DNA of 64,000 nt from assembly GCF_041929345.1 (NCBI RefSeq), contig NZ_JBHFNQ010000220.1:17033-81032 (forward strand), in the 5' to 3' direction. The position numbers and the translations under genes are program-made. Within the stretch, counting starts at the first letter, position 1. Every line of letters begins with the position of its first letter. The notes beneath the pieces were generated by a model. The model was not told the origin of the DNA and did not search any database. It saw only the letters and a list, made by a program, of their open reading frames with translations. Shown one piece after another: positions 18,501-26,137 of this stretch. The DNA is from Floridanema aerugineum (lineage in GTDB: Bacteria; Cyanobacteriota; Cyanobacteriia; Cyanobacteriales; Aerosakkonemataceae).

Positions 18501-19130
18501 GTTTTCTCTAGCAAATTCACTGATTCAGTTAACAATGGATTTGATAGTTTACTCAAACTTGGCAACCTAGAAACTGGACTAATTAATGGTAGCTTGTTAG
18601 TCGTTCCTATCGCAGATAAAAAATTAGAAGAAACTTATGAAATGCGGTTAATGGAAATAGCAACTCACGCCACCGAAGAACTAATAAATAAAATGTTAGC
18701 AATTCATCATAGTTCAGATTATCCGGGAAGACTGCGATCGGCAATCAAAAACGCCATAGAATTAGTAGATAAAGTGCGCGACTCCAGCGACAGAACGCAG
18801 TTTTTCCAGCAAAATAGTCAACGCCTCGATCGATATTATGCCTTACCATTATTTAGCTTTATTAGCGCCGAAGCAATGAGTGAATATTTTGCCGAAGAAC
18901 CTGAAGAAGCAGAAGACGAAAGATTTCGGGATATTTTAGCAACCTACATTCATCATCTTTACCCAACCGATAAAACCTTACCAATTGGTTACAAATACAA
19001 AGAGTTTCCCTTTGTAGTTTTTAGCAGTTACAGTTTAGAAGAAATGAGAGAAAAGATTTTTACCGATAAATATTTGTTAACTTCCAATGAGTTAAATGTG
19101 TTGAATTTGATTTTATCTAAAGCAGAATAA
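15507..19130 (+). CDS. large SF2-helicase-like ATPase, second gene of a two-gene module
   Basis: The 1207-residue protein has an unknown N-terminal region of about 380 residues, then a helicase-like core: motif I TGNPGIGKTT (about 398-407), a motif Ia-like FFYVSPRKQVNLD, motif II MIDEIT (D602, E603), a motif V-like MTSSASRGLSFP (from about 808) and a motif VI-like QVIYRGRG (about 842-849). A C-terminal region of about 350 residues is unknown. AGAGGAG, about 7 bases before the ATG, is a strong ribosome site. The layout suggests nucleic-acid translocation or remodelling together with the 996-aa protein, as in two- or three-gene defence islands. That role is inference; the ATPase core is visible. 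Confidence 0.9.
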   Translation: MIAENLGRLFEVGFNIGILAYIEQHKIKHNFGDLYQRDLQHFKFPKMLERIVSDDRTISDKDIQRIEKWCLYLLQKGFLSGLNFFGEYIKSTGWTDRQKSNLEILYYQCSFGDANSIKTYPKSEEQEYIDLLSQFHKPDLLKNRLFWSRYKQKGEFLKADTLMLLRHRQEFRILSVDLSIFSVKSAKDILDFEDKDMQNQRRLLQREIAYLRSKSVFAKLRIDTGNNDDLGLSLPPDLRRYFTAFKRQDKESAKLIQAGSYAGSFYQFLREIDILNDRTSVVFNVVGYSDRGISAMSLRPENLEVLNTCSEIYQNELREQEITQARKEILHLIQLNASRSFANGKPFIKQVLEIPTDTTTIISHTETINNFSSTLELRNEHAELIKKSLDSDKTYLFLTGNPGIGKTTAIVDFLKAHVNEGFLFFYVSPRKQVNLDIIEKFKDSVTGKLDEETFCINTNSQLIEENSWRCVVNYNSEKRQGDFTGNGVYFFDSSLEIERKTSRQKALKRKNEDEIVATNRRSKGVLSCLCEAINTTIKSEISHNIVATACIQSLRITENGKNTLEHFTNIFKSAYIQRENKVIPAEMRKISARIKHLFIMIDEITGDDSGVEFLNEISKILKRYKLTDSQHGFNTKVIVADASIVDRDVIKQHLSETSPEPDKIFFRRASSQAIQPLSFQEFEFKRSPAVAINANSYPASSLTITYKLFVESLLFDEDTFAATRDHLKKRVQNQIVQDINTLWNRPDAGQIIVYIQDKRKLQELIEKIKQQRGEFVKNQDYLEIHANLSDNDKTAIHEHKNQVKIIFMTSSASRGLSFPKAKHILVEIPHFRVESNLMEIIQVIYRGRGDYYEDGIKKTLDDREKELMFYLSDRAIYYNDDKQLSLRESTINLLNILLIIKSCVLTRIQGYGQIGREKFLMIPIGGKSVSTAGKTFSGQLANLIKDLKNEYHRYPNHKVLKEVYTSLEQLLSRAKFTLNPRNSDSQNSDSYSYLQLREVFSSKFTDSVNNGFDSLLKLGNLETGLINGSLLVVPIADKKLEETYEMRLMEIATHATEELINKMLAIHHSSDYPGRLRSAIKNAIELVDKVRDSSDRTQFFQQNSQRLDRYYALPLFSFISAEAMSEYFAEEPEEAEDERFRDILATYIHHLYPTDKTLPIGYKYKEFPFVVFSSYSLEEMREKIFTDKYLLTSNELNVLNLILSKAE

Positions 19131-19215
19131 AATACCTTTTACCCTACTTTATAATCTGCAAAATTTTTATTCTATCGGGATAAATAGCCAGATATCAATC
19201 TTTGCATAAGCTATT

Positions 19216-19641
19216 TTAACAGCGCGATCCGCCTAACGGCACGCTACGCGATCGCAAATATTCAATCATCACTAACCGCAAGTAATCCAACATCCGAAGA
19301 TAAGCTTTAATTTGTTGGTAATCAACCTTGGTTGTAAAATAAAATTCTGCGATCGCAGGTACATCAAAAACCCCTATATTTTGCAATCTATTAATTGCTT
19401 CCTGTTCTTTCTCTATCCAGCCTCGCGCTTGAATTTGACTAGCATAACCTCGAATATCTACCGTTAATAATTCAATTTCTTCCCAAACGCTAAATTCTTC
19501 TTCTGAAACAGGAAATCGGTCAGCAATTTGTTTTCGTTCTGGCTTAGTGTTTTGATAATCCACCGTTAACTGTTCTAATAGATGACTAATGTAATTCCTT
19601 GTGATTTCAGTCTTTCGAGAATTAATCTTTGATTCAGTCAT
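19216..19641 (-). CDS. unknown 141-aa helical protein
   Basis: No family recognised. The protein is helical and charged, with no membrane segment. I chose the ATG at 19641 because GGAG lies 6 bases before it; the ATG at 19653 has no such site. The last dozen residues (RSRSVPLGGSRC) are encoded by a HIP1-type repeat (GCGATCCGCC...GCTACGCGATCGC), so the original C-terminus was probably replaced by a repeat insertion. It converges with the helicase-like gene and is not part of that operon. Confidence 0.65.
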   Translation of the reverse strand: MTESKINSRKTEITRNYISHLLEQLTVDYQNTKPERKQIADRFPVSEEEFSVWEEIELLTVDIRGYASQIQARGWIEKEQEAINRLQNIGVFDVPAIAEFYFTTKVDYQQIKAYLRMLDYLRLVMIEYLRSRSVPLGGSRC

Positions 19642-19674
19642 CGTTAACTCCATAAGTAACTTTAGTGATATAAA

Positions 19675-19740
19675 GTAGGGTGCGTCAGACTAATAAAATT
19701 AGTAATTTACTCCCAAATTTTCCGATCTGACGCACCCTAC
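19675..19740 (+). repeat. 66-bp inverted-repeat element (GTAGGGTGCGTCAGA family)
   Basis: Perfect 15-base arms GTAGGGTGCGTCAGA and TCTGACGCACCCTAC around an AT-rich centre. It is the closest relative of the element at 4761 in this window. It fills nearly all of the gap between the 481-aa gene and the 141-aa gene. Confidence 0.9.
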
Positions 19741-19748
19741 AGGCTAGT

Positions 19749-21194
19749 TTATTGCGCCTGGGAATTGCCTAAAATGAAATTAACAATCCGAGCAATTGGA
19801 CTTTTTTGATGTTTCTGAATATATCGCATTGTTCTGGCTGCGATCGCAACTCCCACTATACCAGCGCCTAAGCTAAATAGCACCGAAAGTGTTAAATTAT
19901 GTGGTGGATTTAAACCGAAAGATGGTTGGAAGTGAACCGGAATTAGGGTAAGTTTTTGGTCTGGAACTTGTTTAATTAAATAGGGTGACGCAGTTGCAGC
20001 AACTCCAGCAAATCCTATTCCGACAGCGACGACTGCTATTGTAGTTTGTAGGTTGCGTTCTTTTTCTTTTTCTTTTCTTTCATTCTCTTGTAACGTTTGT
20101 TGTAGTTGGCGATCGCGTTCTTTTTCTGCAAGTTCTAAAGCGCGATCGCTTTTTACCTGTTCGATTTCTACTATACCTTGGATGGATGCAGTAAGTTGTT
20201 GTCCTAGTTCTTTACGGGGACTCATGTAGTTGAGCCAAAACTGGATTTGTTTGATAAAAATGTCTCTTGTATGGTCGCTAAATTTTTGCCATGAATCTAG
20301 TTGAGAACCTTCACTTAATAGTTTTTGGAGGTAGTTTTTATAAATTTGGTGATTGATTTCAATAGTAGTAAGAGAAAATTCTAATTCCCCGCAGTAATTA
20401 GAATGCTTCAAGGCTAACAATGGCAATTTTTCTAGCATTTCACTAAGGTTATTTAAGCTCTTATTTTTATCTGCAACATAAAGTACAAAGTTGTCGATTT
20501 CCTTTTCTATTTCCTGAGAAACTTTCAGAGCAGCTTGATAGCTAAGTTGGGCTTGTTGATAAACAAATTTTACTTTGTGGTAGCTACAGAGTAGTTCAAC
20601 TATATCTTGATAGCAATCTCCTAATTTTTTTAGACCATTTCGATCGTGATAATTTAGCAAAACTAGAATATGACAGACTGGCTCTTGGGTATTTGAAATC
20701 GCAGTAGTCTGACAAAAATATTCAAATAGAGGAATGCCTAACAAATTGCTCTCATTAGATGCTGTGATTTTGTCATTTTTATATGGGGTGTCTTTTAAGA
20801 AATTTCTCACATAACTATCTGCTAAAGCTTGGTTAGCCTCCATTTTATAGGCAACTTTGACATAAATAAAGATGGTTTGACCGATCGAAGTAGTTTCACC
20901 GATCGCAGCATTAATATTTTGAATATTTTGAGGTAAAAATTGACTGGGATTAAATCGATCGATTTCGTCCGGTATCAAATCTATTTTGTCTGGTGAAGAG
21001 AAAGTTAAATCGGTAAAATAGGTATCGTGAAGTAGTCGAGTTATTAGTTCATTGTTTAGGCTAATTTGTTGAGTTAATCTGGTTTGGAGTTCTTCCCCAA
21101 AAATTTTAGCTTTCTCTTCACTAACTCGATCGAGTGGATCGTTGAAAGTACGAGCGAGGTGAAAAGTGTAAAGACTAATTGTACCATTTTTCAT
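19749..21194 (-). CDS. unknown 481-aa protein with coiled coil and two C-terminal membrane segments
   Basis: No family name can be given. The N-terminal 330 residues are helical with a few hydrophobic strands (QTIFIYVKVAYKM, EPVCHILVLLNYHD). Residues about 350-385 form a Glu/Lys/Arg-rich coiled coil, followed by two hydrophobic segments (about 387-409 and 438-458) and a basic tail. This outline, a long soluble part and a coiled coil feeding a membrane hairpin, resembles CorA-like effector proteins found near CHAT proteins, but the CorA GMN motif is absent. The gene is the last of the minus-strand CHAT cluster, 7 bases after the DUF29-like gene. Confidence 0.8.
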   Translation of the reverse strand: MKNGTISLYTFHLARTFNDPLDRVSEEKAKIFGEELQTRLTQQISLNNELITRLLHDTYFTDLTFSSPDKIDLIPDEIDRFNPSQFLPQNIQNINAAIGETTSIGQTIFIYVKVAYKMEANQALADSYVRNFLKDTPYKNDKITASNESNLLGIPLFEYFCQTTAISNTQEPVCHILVLLNYHDRNGLKKLGDCYQDIVELLCSYHKVKFVYQQAQLSYQAALKVSQEIEKEIDNFVLYVADKNKSLNNLSEMLEKLPLLALKHSNYCGELEFSLTTIEINHQIYKNYLQKLLSEGSQLDSWQKFSDHTRDIFIKQIQFWLNYMSPRKELGQQLTASIQGIVEIEQVKSDRALELAEKERDRQLQQTLQENERKEKEKERNLQTTIAVVAVGIGFAGVAATASPYLIKQVPDQKLTLIPVHFQPSFGLNPPHNLTLSVLFSLGAGIVGVAIAARTMRYIQKHQKSPIARIVNFILGNSQAQ

Positions 21195-21201
21195 AGCTAA
21201 T

Positions 21202-21648
21202 TTATTGAGAGTTTTCAGTAGATTCAGTAAAAGTAATCAAAGCTAAAGCACTAGCTATAATCTCATCTTCTTTGACCATTGTTTTTAATTCCCGCACTTC
21301 ATAAATTCCTTCACAAACTTCTAAAGCAGCATCATCAAGAGCAGCAGAATAGGCTTCTACGAGAGTTTCTTGTAATTCTTCCAAATTCAGATAGAATCCA
21401 TTAGATTTGAGACGTTTATTAAGTCGTCTGATGTTTCTAACTGAGTTTCTAATTGAAGTATCCCAAGAGCGAGTTGTCCGATTTTCTACCTTTTGTTTGA
21501 TTAGGTGCAATAGCAGAACTACCGCAAAACTGTAAATGTTATTAATAATATCTTTTTTGCTCATTTCTGCAATTTCTTCGGCAATAACTAGAGCGCCTTT
21601 GATATCGCCTTGGAGTAAAAGCTGTTTCAGTTCTAAGATTTCTTCCAT
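21202..21648 (-). CDS. DUF29-like helical protein
   Basis: The 148-residue protein has the DUF29 pattern of a hydrophobic helix (FAVVLLLHLIKQKVENR), then RSWDTSIRNSVRNIRR, and a C-terminal helix with EAYSAALDDAALEV. DUF29 proteins are very common in cyanobacteria and of unknown function. This one begins with an unusual leader (ELKQLLLQGDIKGALVIAEEIAEMSK) that resembles a TPR-like helix pair. It lies between the small CHAT-linked gene and the membrane-protein gene, with gaps of 17 and 7 bases, so it belongs to the same transcript. Confidence 0.7.
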   Translation of the reverse strand: MEEILELKQLLLQGDIKGALVIAEEIAEMSKKDIINNIYSFAVVLLLHLIKQKVENRTTRSWDTSIRNSVRNIRRLNKRLKSNGFYLNLEELQETLVEAYSAALDDAALEVCEGIYEVRELKTMVKEDEIIASALALITFTESTENSQ

Positions 21649-21665
21649 TGGTTAAAAAAGGGAAA

Positions 21666-22031
21666 TTAGGAGGGTGATTGTTTCGGTAGATCGAGGGGTT
21701 TGTGTAGATGAATTTCGTTTTTCAATTTTTCTAGGAGTGCAGGATCGCCAGTGGGTTGATCTGGACTTTCTTTGGGTTGGGAACCACCAGGACCGAGATG
21801 TTTATCCAGGGATGTTGCGGGAGTTGATGTAGTCTCTAATTTGGTTTTATAGGTTGCTTTAATCTCAGGATGAGTTTCGATCCAATGGGAGATTGCTTGC
21901 CAAATTTCTGCACTATCTTCTGACAGTTGATTGACTATTTCTGCTAACTCAATCCAGTCTGTCGCCGTAAAAAGATCGGGTTGAGTTTTTATAACTTCGA
22001 TAAAACAATTAACTCTTTTTTGATAAGGCAT
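21666..22031 (-). CDS. small CHAT-cluster protein, 121 aa
   Basis: The N-terminal half is a compact helical domain (VIKTQPDLFTATDWIELAEIVNQL...EIWQAISHWIETHPEI) of a kind often seen as a short separate protein or extension beside cyanobacterial CHAT proteins. The C-terminal half, rich in Pro, Gly and Ser, is probably disordered. The gene starts 3 bases after the CHAT gene stop, so translation is likely coupled. An adaptor role between the CHAT protein and the later genes is inference from position. Confidence 0.75.
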   Translation of the reverse strand: MPYQKRVNCFIEVIKTQPDLFTATDWIELAEIVNQLSEDSAEIWQAISHWIETHPEIKATYKTKLETTSTPATSLDKHLGPGGSQPKESPDQPTGDPALLEKLKNEIHLHKPLDLPKQSPS

Positions 22032-22034
22032 AAT

Positions 22035-25000
22035 TTAAAATCCTTTGCCAATGGCACAAAAAGCTGACCAATAAAAAGGCGAATTGAGTGGCTGATAATT
22101 AACGCCAATAGGATTATTTTCCCATTCTTTGAGAGTGGCTGCTAGTTCGTCTTTCCAAACATCTTCTAGTTGAGAGTTGGGGAGCCAATCTCGCAGTCCT
22201 TTGATTGTAACATCTCGGAGCCATTTCTGTGACTTGTTGAGGGCGAGAGCGATGTTATTAGATTGTTGAAGTTCTTCGTGGAATTTTGTCATTAGTAGGG
22301 AAGTTGGGAGGTCGATTACTTTCCATAAACTACCAATAATATTATGACTTCCTGCTAACATGAAACCACTGGGTAAACCGATGTATTCGTCACTATTATT
22401 GGTGAAGTCGGTAAAACCTGTTTCGCAGGCGGACATGGTGACAAGTCGGCAATTTCTTAGGTCAAAGTGAGCGATAATATCAGCGAGGGTGAGATTGTCA
22501 TCGGCTAACTGTAAGTAGGAATTTAAGGGTAAAGTAGGATCGAAGTAACCATGACAGTAGAAAAATAAACTGTTGGTTGTTTGCAGTTGGGGATTTGCAT
22601 CTGTTTTTCCCGATTCATTTAGTTTTAGGAGGGCTGATTTTTTCGCTTGATTTTTTTTGATAACTACCGGAGTCTTAAATTGTTGTTTGATTGCCTCAAC
22701 AACTCCATAATCTTTGTCATACAAGTCTTTAGTAGGAGTTTGAATAGCTAGTAAGCTATCGAATAATCGCTCTGGTTGTTGTTGGACTTTGTGGAGTAGT
22801 TGACAACTAGGAGTATACCGAACTCCATCATCGAAGCAGTCAATCAGATAGGGATTTGGGGGACAATTTGGGTGATTGGGGTGAAAGCGTTGCCAATTTT
22901 CCCTGCTGACAGGTAAAGCGTGAATTGGGAAAAGGTGTAGGTAGCGGTGGGGAATCAGGATTAGTTTATCGCAGGTTTTGGGGATTGATTTGAGTATTTC
23001 ATCAATGTGGAGAATTTTCGCTAAAATGCGTAAACCTTGAGCTAACTGTTCGCGCCATTTGTTGCTGTCTTCGTAATATTTGGTTAAATAGGTAACAGCC
23101 CATTTTGCCAGTCTTTGTAAATCTTGTGGTGATGATTGCCAAACTGCGATCCCCCCTGCCCCCCTTAACAAGGGGGGTTCTGAGGTTTGCTGTTCTTCAT
23201 TGAGAGATGACTGTGCAAGTTCTAATTCATTATCTCCCATTTTTAAGAGTAATTCTGAGTCCTCTTGCTCCCCCCTTATTAAGGGGGGTTGGGGGGGATC
23301 TTTCGTGATGATGAAAACACAAAAGCTACTGCCCAAAATGTACCATTCTATAATTGCTGTTTTTTCATCGGTTAACTGCTTAATTTCACCAAAATTCAGG
23401 GGGGTATAGGGATATTTTGCGGCTAAATCTTGGCGTAGTTGGTTGATTAAGTCGTAATTTTTTGATTCAGCTTGTTTTAACCGTTGATTTTCTTGGGCAA
23501 TTCTCAGTCTTAACTGTTGCAACTCTTGGCGCACTTGCGGGGGGATTTCTCCTTTGGGATACAAATCTTTCACCGATAACAACTCGATTAAGTTTTGCGC
23601 TTTGGAACGTTCGGCATATTCCACTGCTTCGGTGTAGCGTTCCATTTGGATGCAAACTTCTACCATACGCAGATAGAGTTTATTCCATTCTTCGGCTAAT
23701 TTCTGTTTGCTTTCATCCCCAGATTGAATTTCACCTCGTAAAAATTCCACTGTCTCAATCGCTGGGGAAAATGTATCATAAGCAAGTTGCCATTGCTGGT
23801 TGCTTTGATAAAGATTACCTAAATTAAATAAAGTTTCTGTATAATTTTGCGGGAAAGCCTCACGAGTTCTAATAGTTAAAGCATTTTCATAATATTCGAT
23901 CGCCCTCTCGATATTCTCTGCCCTCTCTCCCCTGATTCTGGAATAGTAGGCAAGTCCCAGATTATTTTGCGTATCTGCCCAATATTCGGGAAAAGCTTCG
24001 CGGGTGCGAATGGTGAGGGCGGCGGTGTATGATGCGATCGCACTTTCGATATTCTCTGCCCTCTCTCCCCTGATTCTGTCAAGGTAAGCATTTCCCAGAT
24101 TATTTTGCGTCGTTGCCCAATCTTGAGGAAAAGCTTCGCGAGTGTAAACTTCGAGGGCGGCAGTGTAAAATTTGATCGCTTGTTCGATATTCTCTGCCCT
24201 GTCTCCCCTAATTCTGTCTGAGTAGGCAAGTCCCAGATTATTTTGCGTACCTGCCCAATATTCGGGAAAAGCATCGCGGGTGCGAACGGTGAGGGCGGCG
24301 GTGCAATATTCGATCGCTTGTTCGAGATTCTCTGCCCTCTCTCCCCTGATTCTGTATAAGTAGGCAGTTGCCAGATTATTTTGCGTCATTGCCCAATTTT
24401 TGGGAAAAGCTTCGCGGGTGTAAACGGTGAGGGCGGCGGTGTATGATGCGATCGCACGTTCCAGATTTTCTGCCCTCTCTCCCCTGATTCTGACACTGTA
24501 GGCATTTGCCAGATTATTTTGCGTACCTGCCCAATTTTCGGGAAAAGCATCGCGGGTGAGAACGGTGAGGGCGGCGGTGTAATATTCGATCGCTTGTTCG
24601 AGATTTTCTGCCCTCTCTCCCCTGGTTCTGTATAAGTAGGCAGTTGCCAGATTATGTTGCGCCATTGCCCAATCTTGGGGAAAAGCATCGCGGGTGCGAA
24701 CGGTGAGGGCGGCAGCGTAATATTCGATCGCACGTTCGAGATTTTCTGCCCTCTCTCCGATGATTCTGTATAAGTAGGCAGTTGCCAGATTATTTTGCGT
24801 TCCCGCCCAGTCTTCACTTTCCAGTTCCCAATAGCTTAAAACTATTTGATAACCAGCGATCGCAATTTCAATATTATTCGCTCTGTTACCACGCGGAAAG
24901 TCACTAATATGAATACTCAAATTTTCAATAAAGCCAACAATCCCTCTAGTTGCTTCTGGATGTTCGGCAATAAAATTCGCAGCCACTTGCTGTAAAATTT

Positions 25001-25385
25001 CCGCAAAACGGTCATTGAGGAGATTATTTCCTCTGTCTAGAATCGGGTAAACTACCGCCACACCGCTATTGCTTGCTTCTGCCTGCCATAATTCTCGAAT
25101 AAACTCTACATACTTTCGGGGATTTTCATCTTCAGAATTATCGCCATCTTCCTCATCATTCATCCCCAATAATTCCCCTAACTGACTAGCAAGATTTCGC
25201 AAAAAATCTGCTTCATTTTGATTTCCTGACTCTACCAACTGTCCCGATACTGCCTCGCAAACTTGCACAAACCCCAAATCTACCAATTCCGAATTATCCT
25301 GTAAAATCTGCCGTTCCTCACCGTTAGGACAACTCAGCAGTTGTTGAATCAAATTGAGATAATTTTGAATACGATTTTCATCCAT
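22035..25385 (-). CDS. TPR-CHAT protein (caspase-HetF-associated with TPRs), 1116 aa
   Basis: The N-terminal 200 residues are helical and unique. Residues about 209-530 hold seven near-identical 46-residue TPR-type repeats (RGERAENLE-AIE-Y-AALTVRTR-AFP-WA-TQNNLA-AY), preceded by a degenerate one. A helical linker follows, and the C-terminal 300 residues are a CHAT peptidase domain with FFYCHGYF (H945) and MSACETGFT (C987), the expected His-Cys dyad. CHAT domains act as proteases or scaffolds in conflict and developmental systems. Residues about 696-746 are encoded by a 153-bp palindrome-flanked insert. It is the first gene of a four-gene minus-strand cluster. Confidence 0.93.
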   Translation of the reverse strand: MDENRIQNYLNLIQQLLSCPNGEERQILQDNSELVDLGFVQVCEAVSGQLVESGNQNEADFLRNLASQLGELLGMNDEEDGDNSEDENPRKYVEFIRELWQAEASNSGVAVVYPILDRGNNLLNDRFAEILQQVAANFIAEHPEATRGIVGFIENLSIHISDFPRGNRANNIEIAIAGYQIVLSYWELESEDWAGTQNNLATAYLYRIIGERAENLERAIEYYAAALTVRTRDAFPQDWAMAQHNLATAYLYRTRGERAENLEQAIEYYTAALTVLTRDAFPENWAGTQNNLANAYSVRIRGERAENLERAIASYTAALTVYTREAFPKNWAMTQNNLATAYLYRIRGERAENLEQAIEYCTAALTVRTRDAFPEYWAGTQNNLGLAYSDRIRGDRAENIEQAIKFYTAALEVYTREAFPQDWATTQNNLGNAYLDRIRGERAENIESAIASYTAALTIRTREAFPEYWADTQNNLGLAYYSRIRGERAENIERAIEYYENALTIRTREAFPQNYTETLFNLGNLYQSNQQWQLAYDTFSPAIETVEFLRGEIQSGDESKQKLAEEWNKLYLRMVEVCIQMERYTEAVEYAERSKAQNLIELLSVKDLYPKGEIPPQVRQELQQLRLRIAQENQRLKQAESKNYDLINQLRQDLAAKYPYTPLNFGEIKQLTDEKTAIIEWYILGSSFCVFIITKDPPQPPLIRGEQEDSELLLKMGDNELELAQSSLNEEQQTSEPPLLRGAGGIAVWQSSPQDLQRLAKWAVTYLTKYYEDSNKWREQLAQGLRILAKILHIDEILKSIPKTCDKLILIPHRYLHLFPIHALPVSRENWQRFHPNHPNCPPNPYLIDCFDDGVRYTPSCQLLHKVQQQPERLFDSLLAIQTPTKDLYDKDYGVVEAIKQQFKTPVVIKKNQAKKSALLKLNESGKTDANPQLQTTNSLFFYCHGYFDPTLPLNSYLQLADDNLTLADIIAHFDLRNCRLVTMSACETGFTDFTNNSDEYIGLPSGFMLAGSHNIIGSLWKVIDLPTSLLMTKFHEELQQSNNIALALNKSQKWLRDVTIKGLRDWLPNSQLEDVWKDELAATLKEWENNPIGVNYQPLNSPFYWSAFCAIGKGF
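23148..23300 (-). repeat. 153-bp inverted-repeat-flanked insert inside the CHAT gene
   Basis: One end reads GATCCCCCCTGCCCCCC and continues TTAACAAGGGGGG. The other end reads CCCCCCTTATTAAGGGGGG and closes with GGGGGGGATC. The intergenic element at 62498 has the same GATCCCCCC and CCCCTTAATAAGGGG parts. The insert is 51 codons long, keeps the frame, and is translated as Pro-rich ends (DPPQPPLIRG, SEPPLLRGAGG) around an acidic helix. Confidence 0.8.
23796..24761 (-). repeat. seven 138-bp tandem repeats encoding TPR units
   Basis: The coding strand repeats every 138 bases (46 codons), with phrases such as GCCCTCTCTCCCCTGATTCT (plus strand) recurring nearly unchanged. The high DNA identity, not only protein similarity, points to recent expansion or gene conversion and to a site where copy number may differ between strains. 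Confidence 0.85.
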
Positions 25386-25442
25386 TAGTTGTCACCTTCA
25401 ATATCCTTATATATGTCAGTTTTACGATAAATAAAAACAGCT

Positions 25443-25871
25443 TCAATCTTCAGGTCTAAACACCCGTTCAAAAGCTTGCTTTCGATAACGTCGATAAACA
25501 TCAAAATCACTATCCAAAGTAGCAATAGCCGGAATATTCAGCCGTTCAGAAATAGCAATTAGAGACAAATCAGCAAAATCACCCGGCAAATCTGCATACT
25601 GTTGATTAAGTTCAGCAATCCGCGAAAAATCTTCAGAAAGCAATGGAATAGGTTCAAAAACTCCCCTGGCAACTCCCTGTAAAAACCGATTTTGGATTCG
25701 CCAATTAGGACTTAAAAGCCATACCACTTCAGTAACGCAAGCAGTGGTAGTTACTAGGTTACTTGTACATCTCTCAAAGAAGACTCGCACCTGTTGATGA
25801 TAGCGATCTTTTACACTGTAGTAAGCTACTAGAATCCCGCTATCTACAATAATTACGGGATGATAAGTCAT
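25443..25871 (-). CDS. PIN domain toxin, VapC-like
   Basis: The 142-residue protein has the PIN order of acidic residues: VIIVDSGILVAYY (D10), TACVTEVVWLL, DLPGDFADLSLIAISERL and IATLDSDFDVY. VapC proteins are Mg-dependent RNases. Its start overlaps the stop of the upstream antitoxin-like gene by four bases (ATGA), the common arrangement of VapBC pairs. It lies 57 bases upstream of the CHAT gene on the same strand. Cyanobacterial PIN proteins of this length may also be non-toxic housekeeping nucleases, but the paired gene favours a toxin. Confidence 0.88.
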   Translation of the reverse strand: MTYHPVIIVDSGILVAYYSVKDRYHQQVRVFFERCTSNLVTTTACVTEVVWLLSPNWRIQNRFLQGVARGVFEPIPLLSEDFSRIAELNQQYADLPGDFADLSLIAISERLNIPAIATLDSDFDVYRRYRKQAFERVFRPED

Positions 25872-26137
25872 TGCCGATCGAATTGAGGATATTTTTTCTG
25901 TAAATAATTAGCAATTGCCTTTTTTCGATTTGCCCGTTCTGATAAATCAGGTGGCGCATCTTCTAACAGATGTTCGGGATGTCCGCCCAATCTTTCGACA
26001 ATAGTTTGGCGCGGTTGCAAACTCAACCAACGTTCTTTAACCAAGCGTTTAATCAATTCATCGCTAGTAGTTTTTTCCCTTCCCAAAATTTCCACTAAAT
26101 ACGCTTCTGTTTCTTGATCCACTTCTATACTCAGCAT
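25868..26137 (-). CDS. antitoxin-like protein of the VapBC-type pair
   Basis: The 89-residue protein begins MLSIEVDQETEAYLVEIL, which looks like a ribbon-helix-helix start, then LIKRLVKERWLSLQP and a basic C-terminal tail of the kind that wraps the toxin. Its stop overlaps the toxin start (ATGA). Autoregulation through the N-terminal DNA-binding part would be expected from the family but no operator was identified. Confidence 0.8.
   Translation of the reverse strand: MLSIEVDQETEAYLVEILGREKTTSDELIKRLVKERWLSLQPRQTIVERLGGHPEHLLEDAPPDLSERANRKKAIANYLQKKYPQFDRQ

Noticed and set aside
12504..19130. Assignment of the two large genes to the three-gene pPIWI_RE system
   Set aside because: The helicase motifs and partner size are compatible, but I see no third gene and cannot identify the diagnostic residues, so I keep it only as a hypothesis.
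23876..24817. Long minus-strand ORFs in a second frame within the TPR repeats
   Set aside because: They are shadows created by the 138-base periodicity of the CHAT gene on the same strand; the protein is repetitive nonsense.
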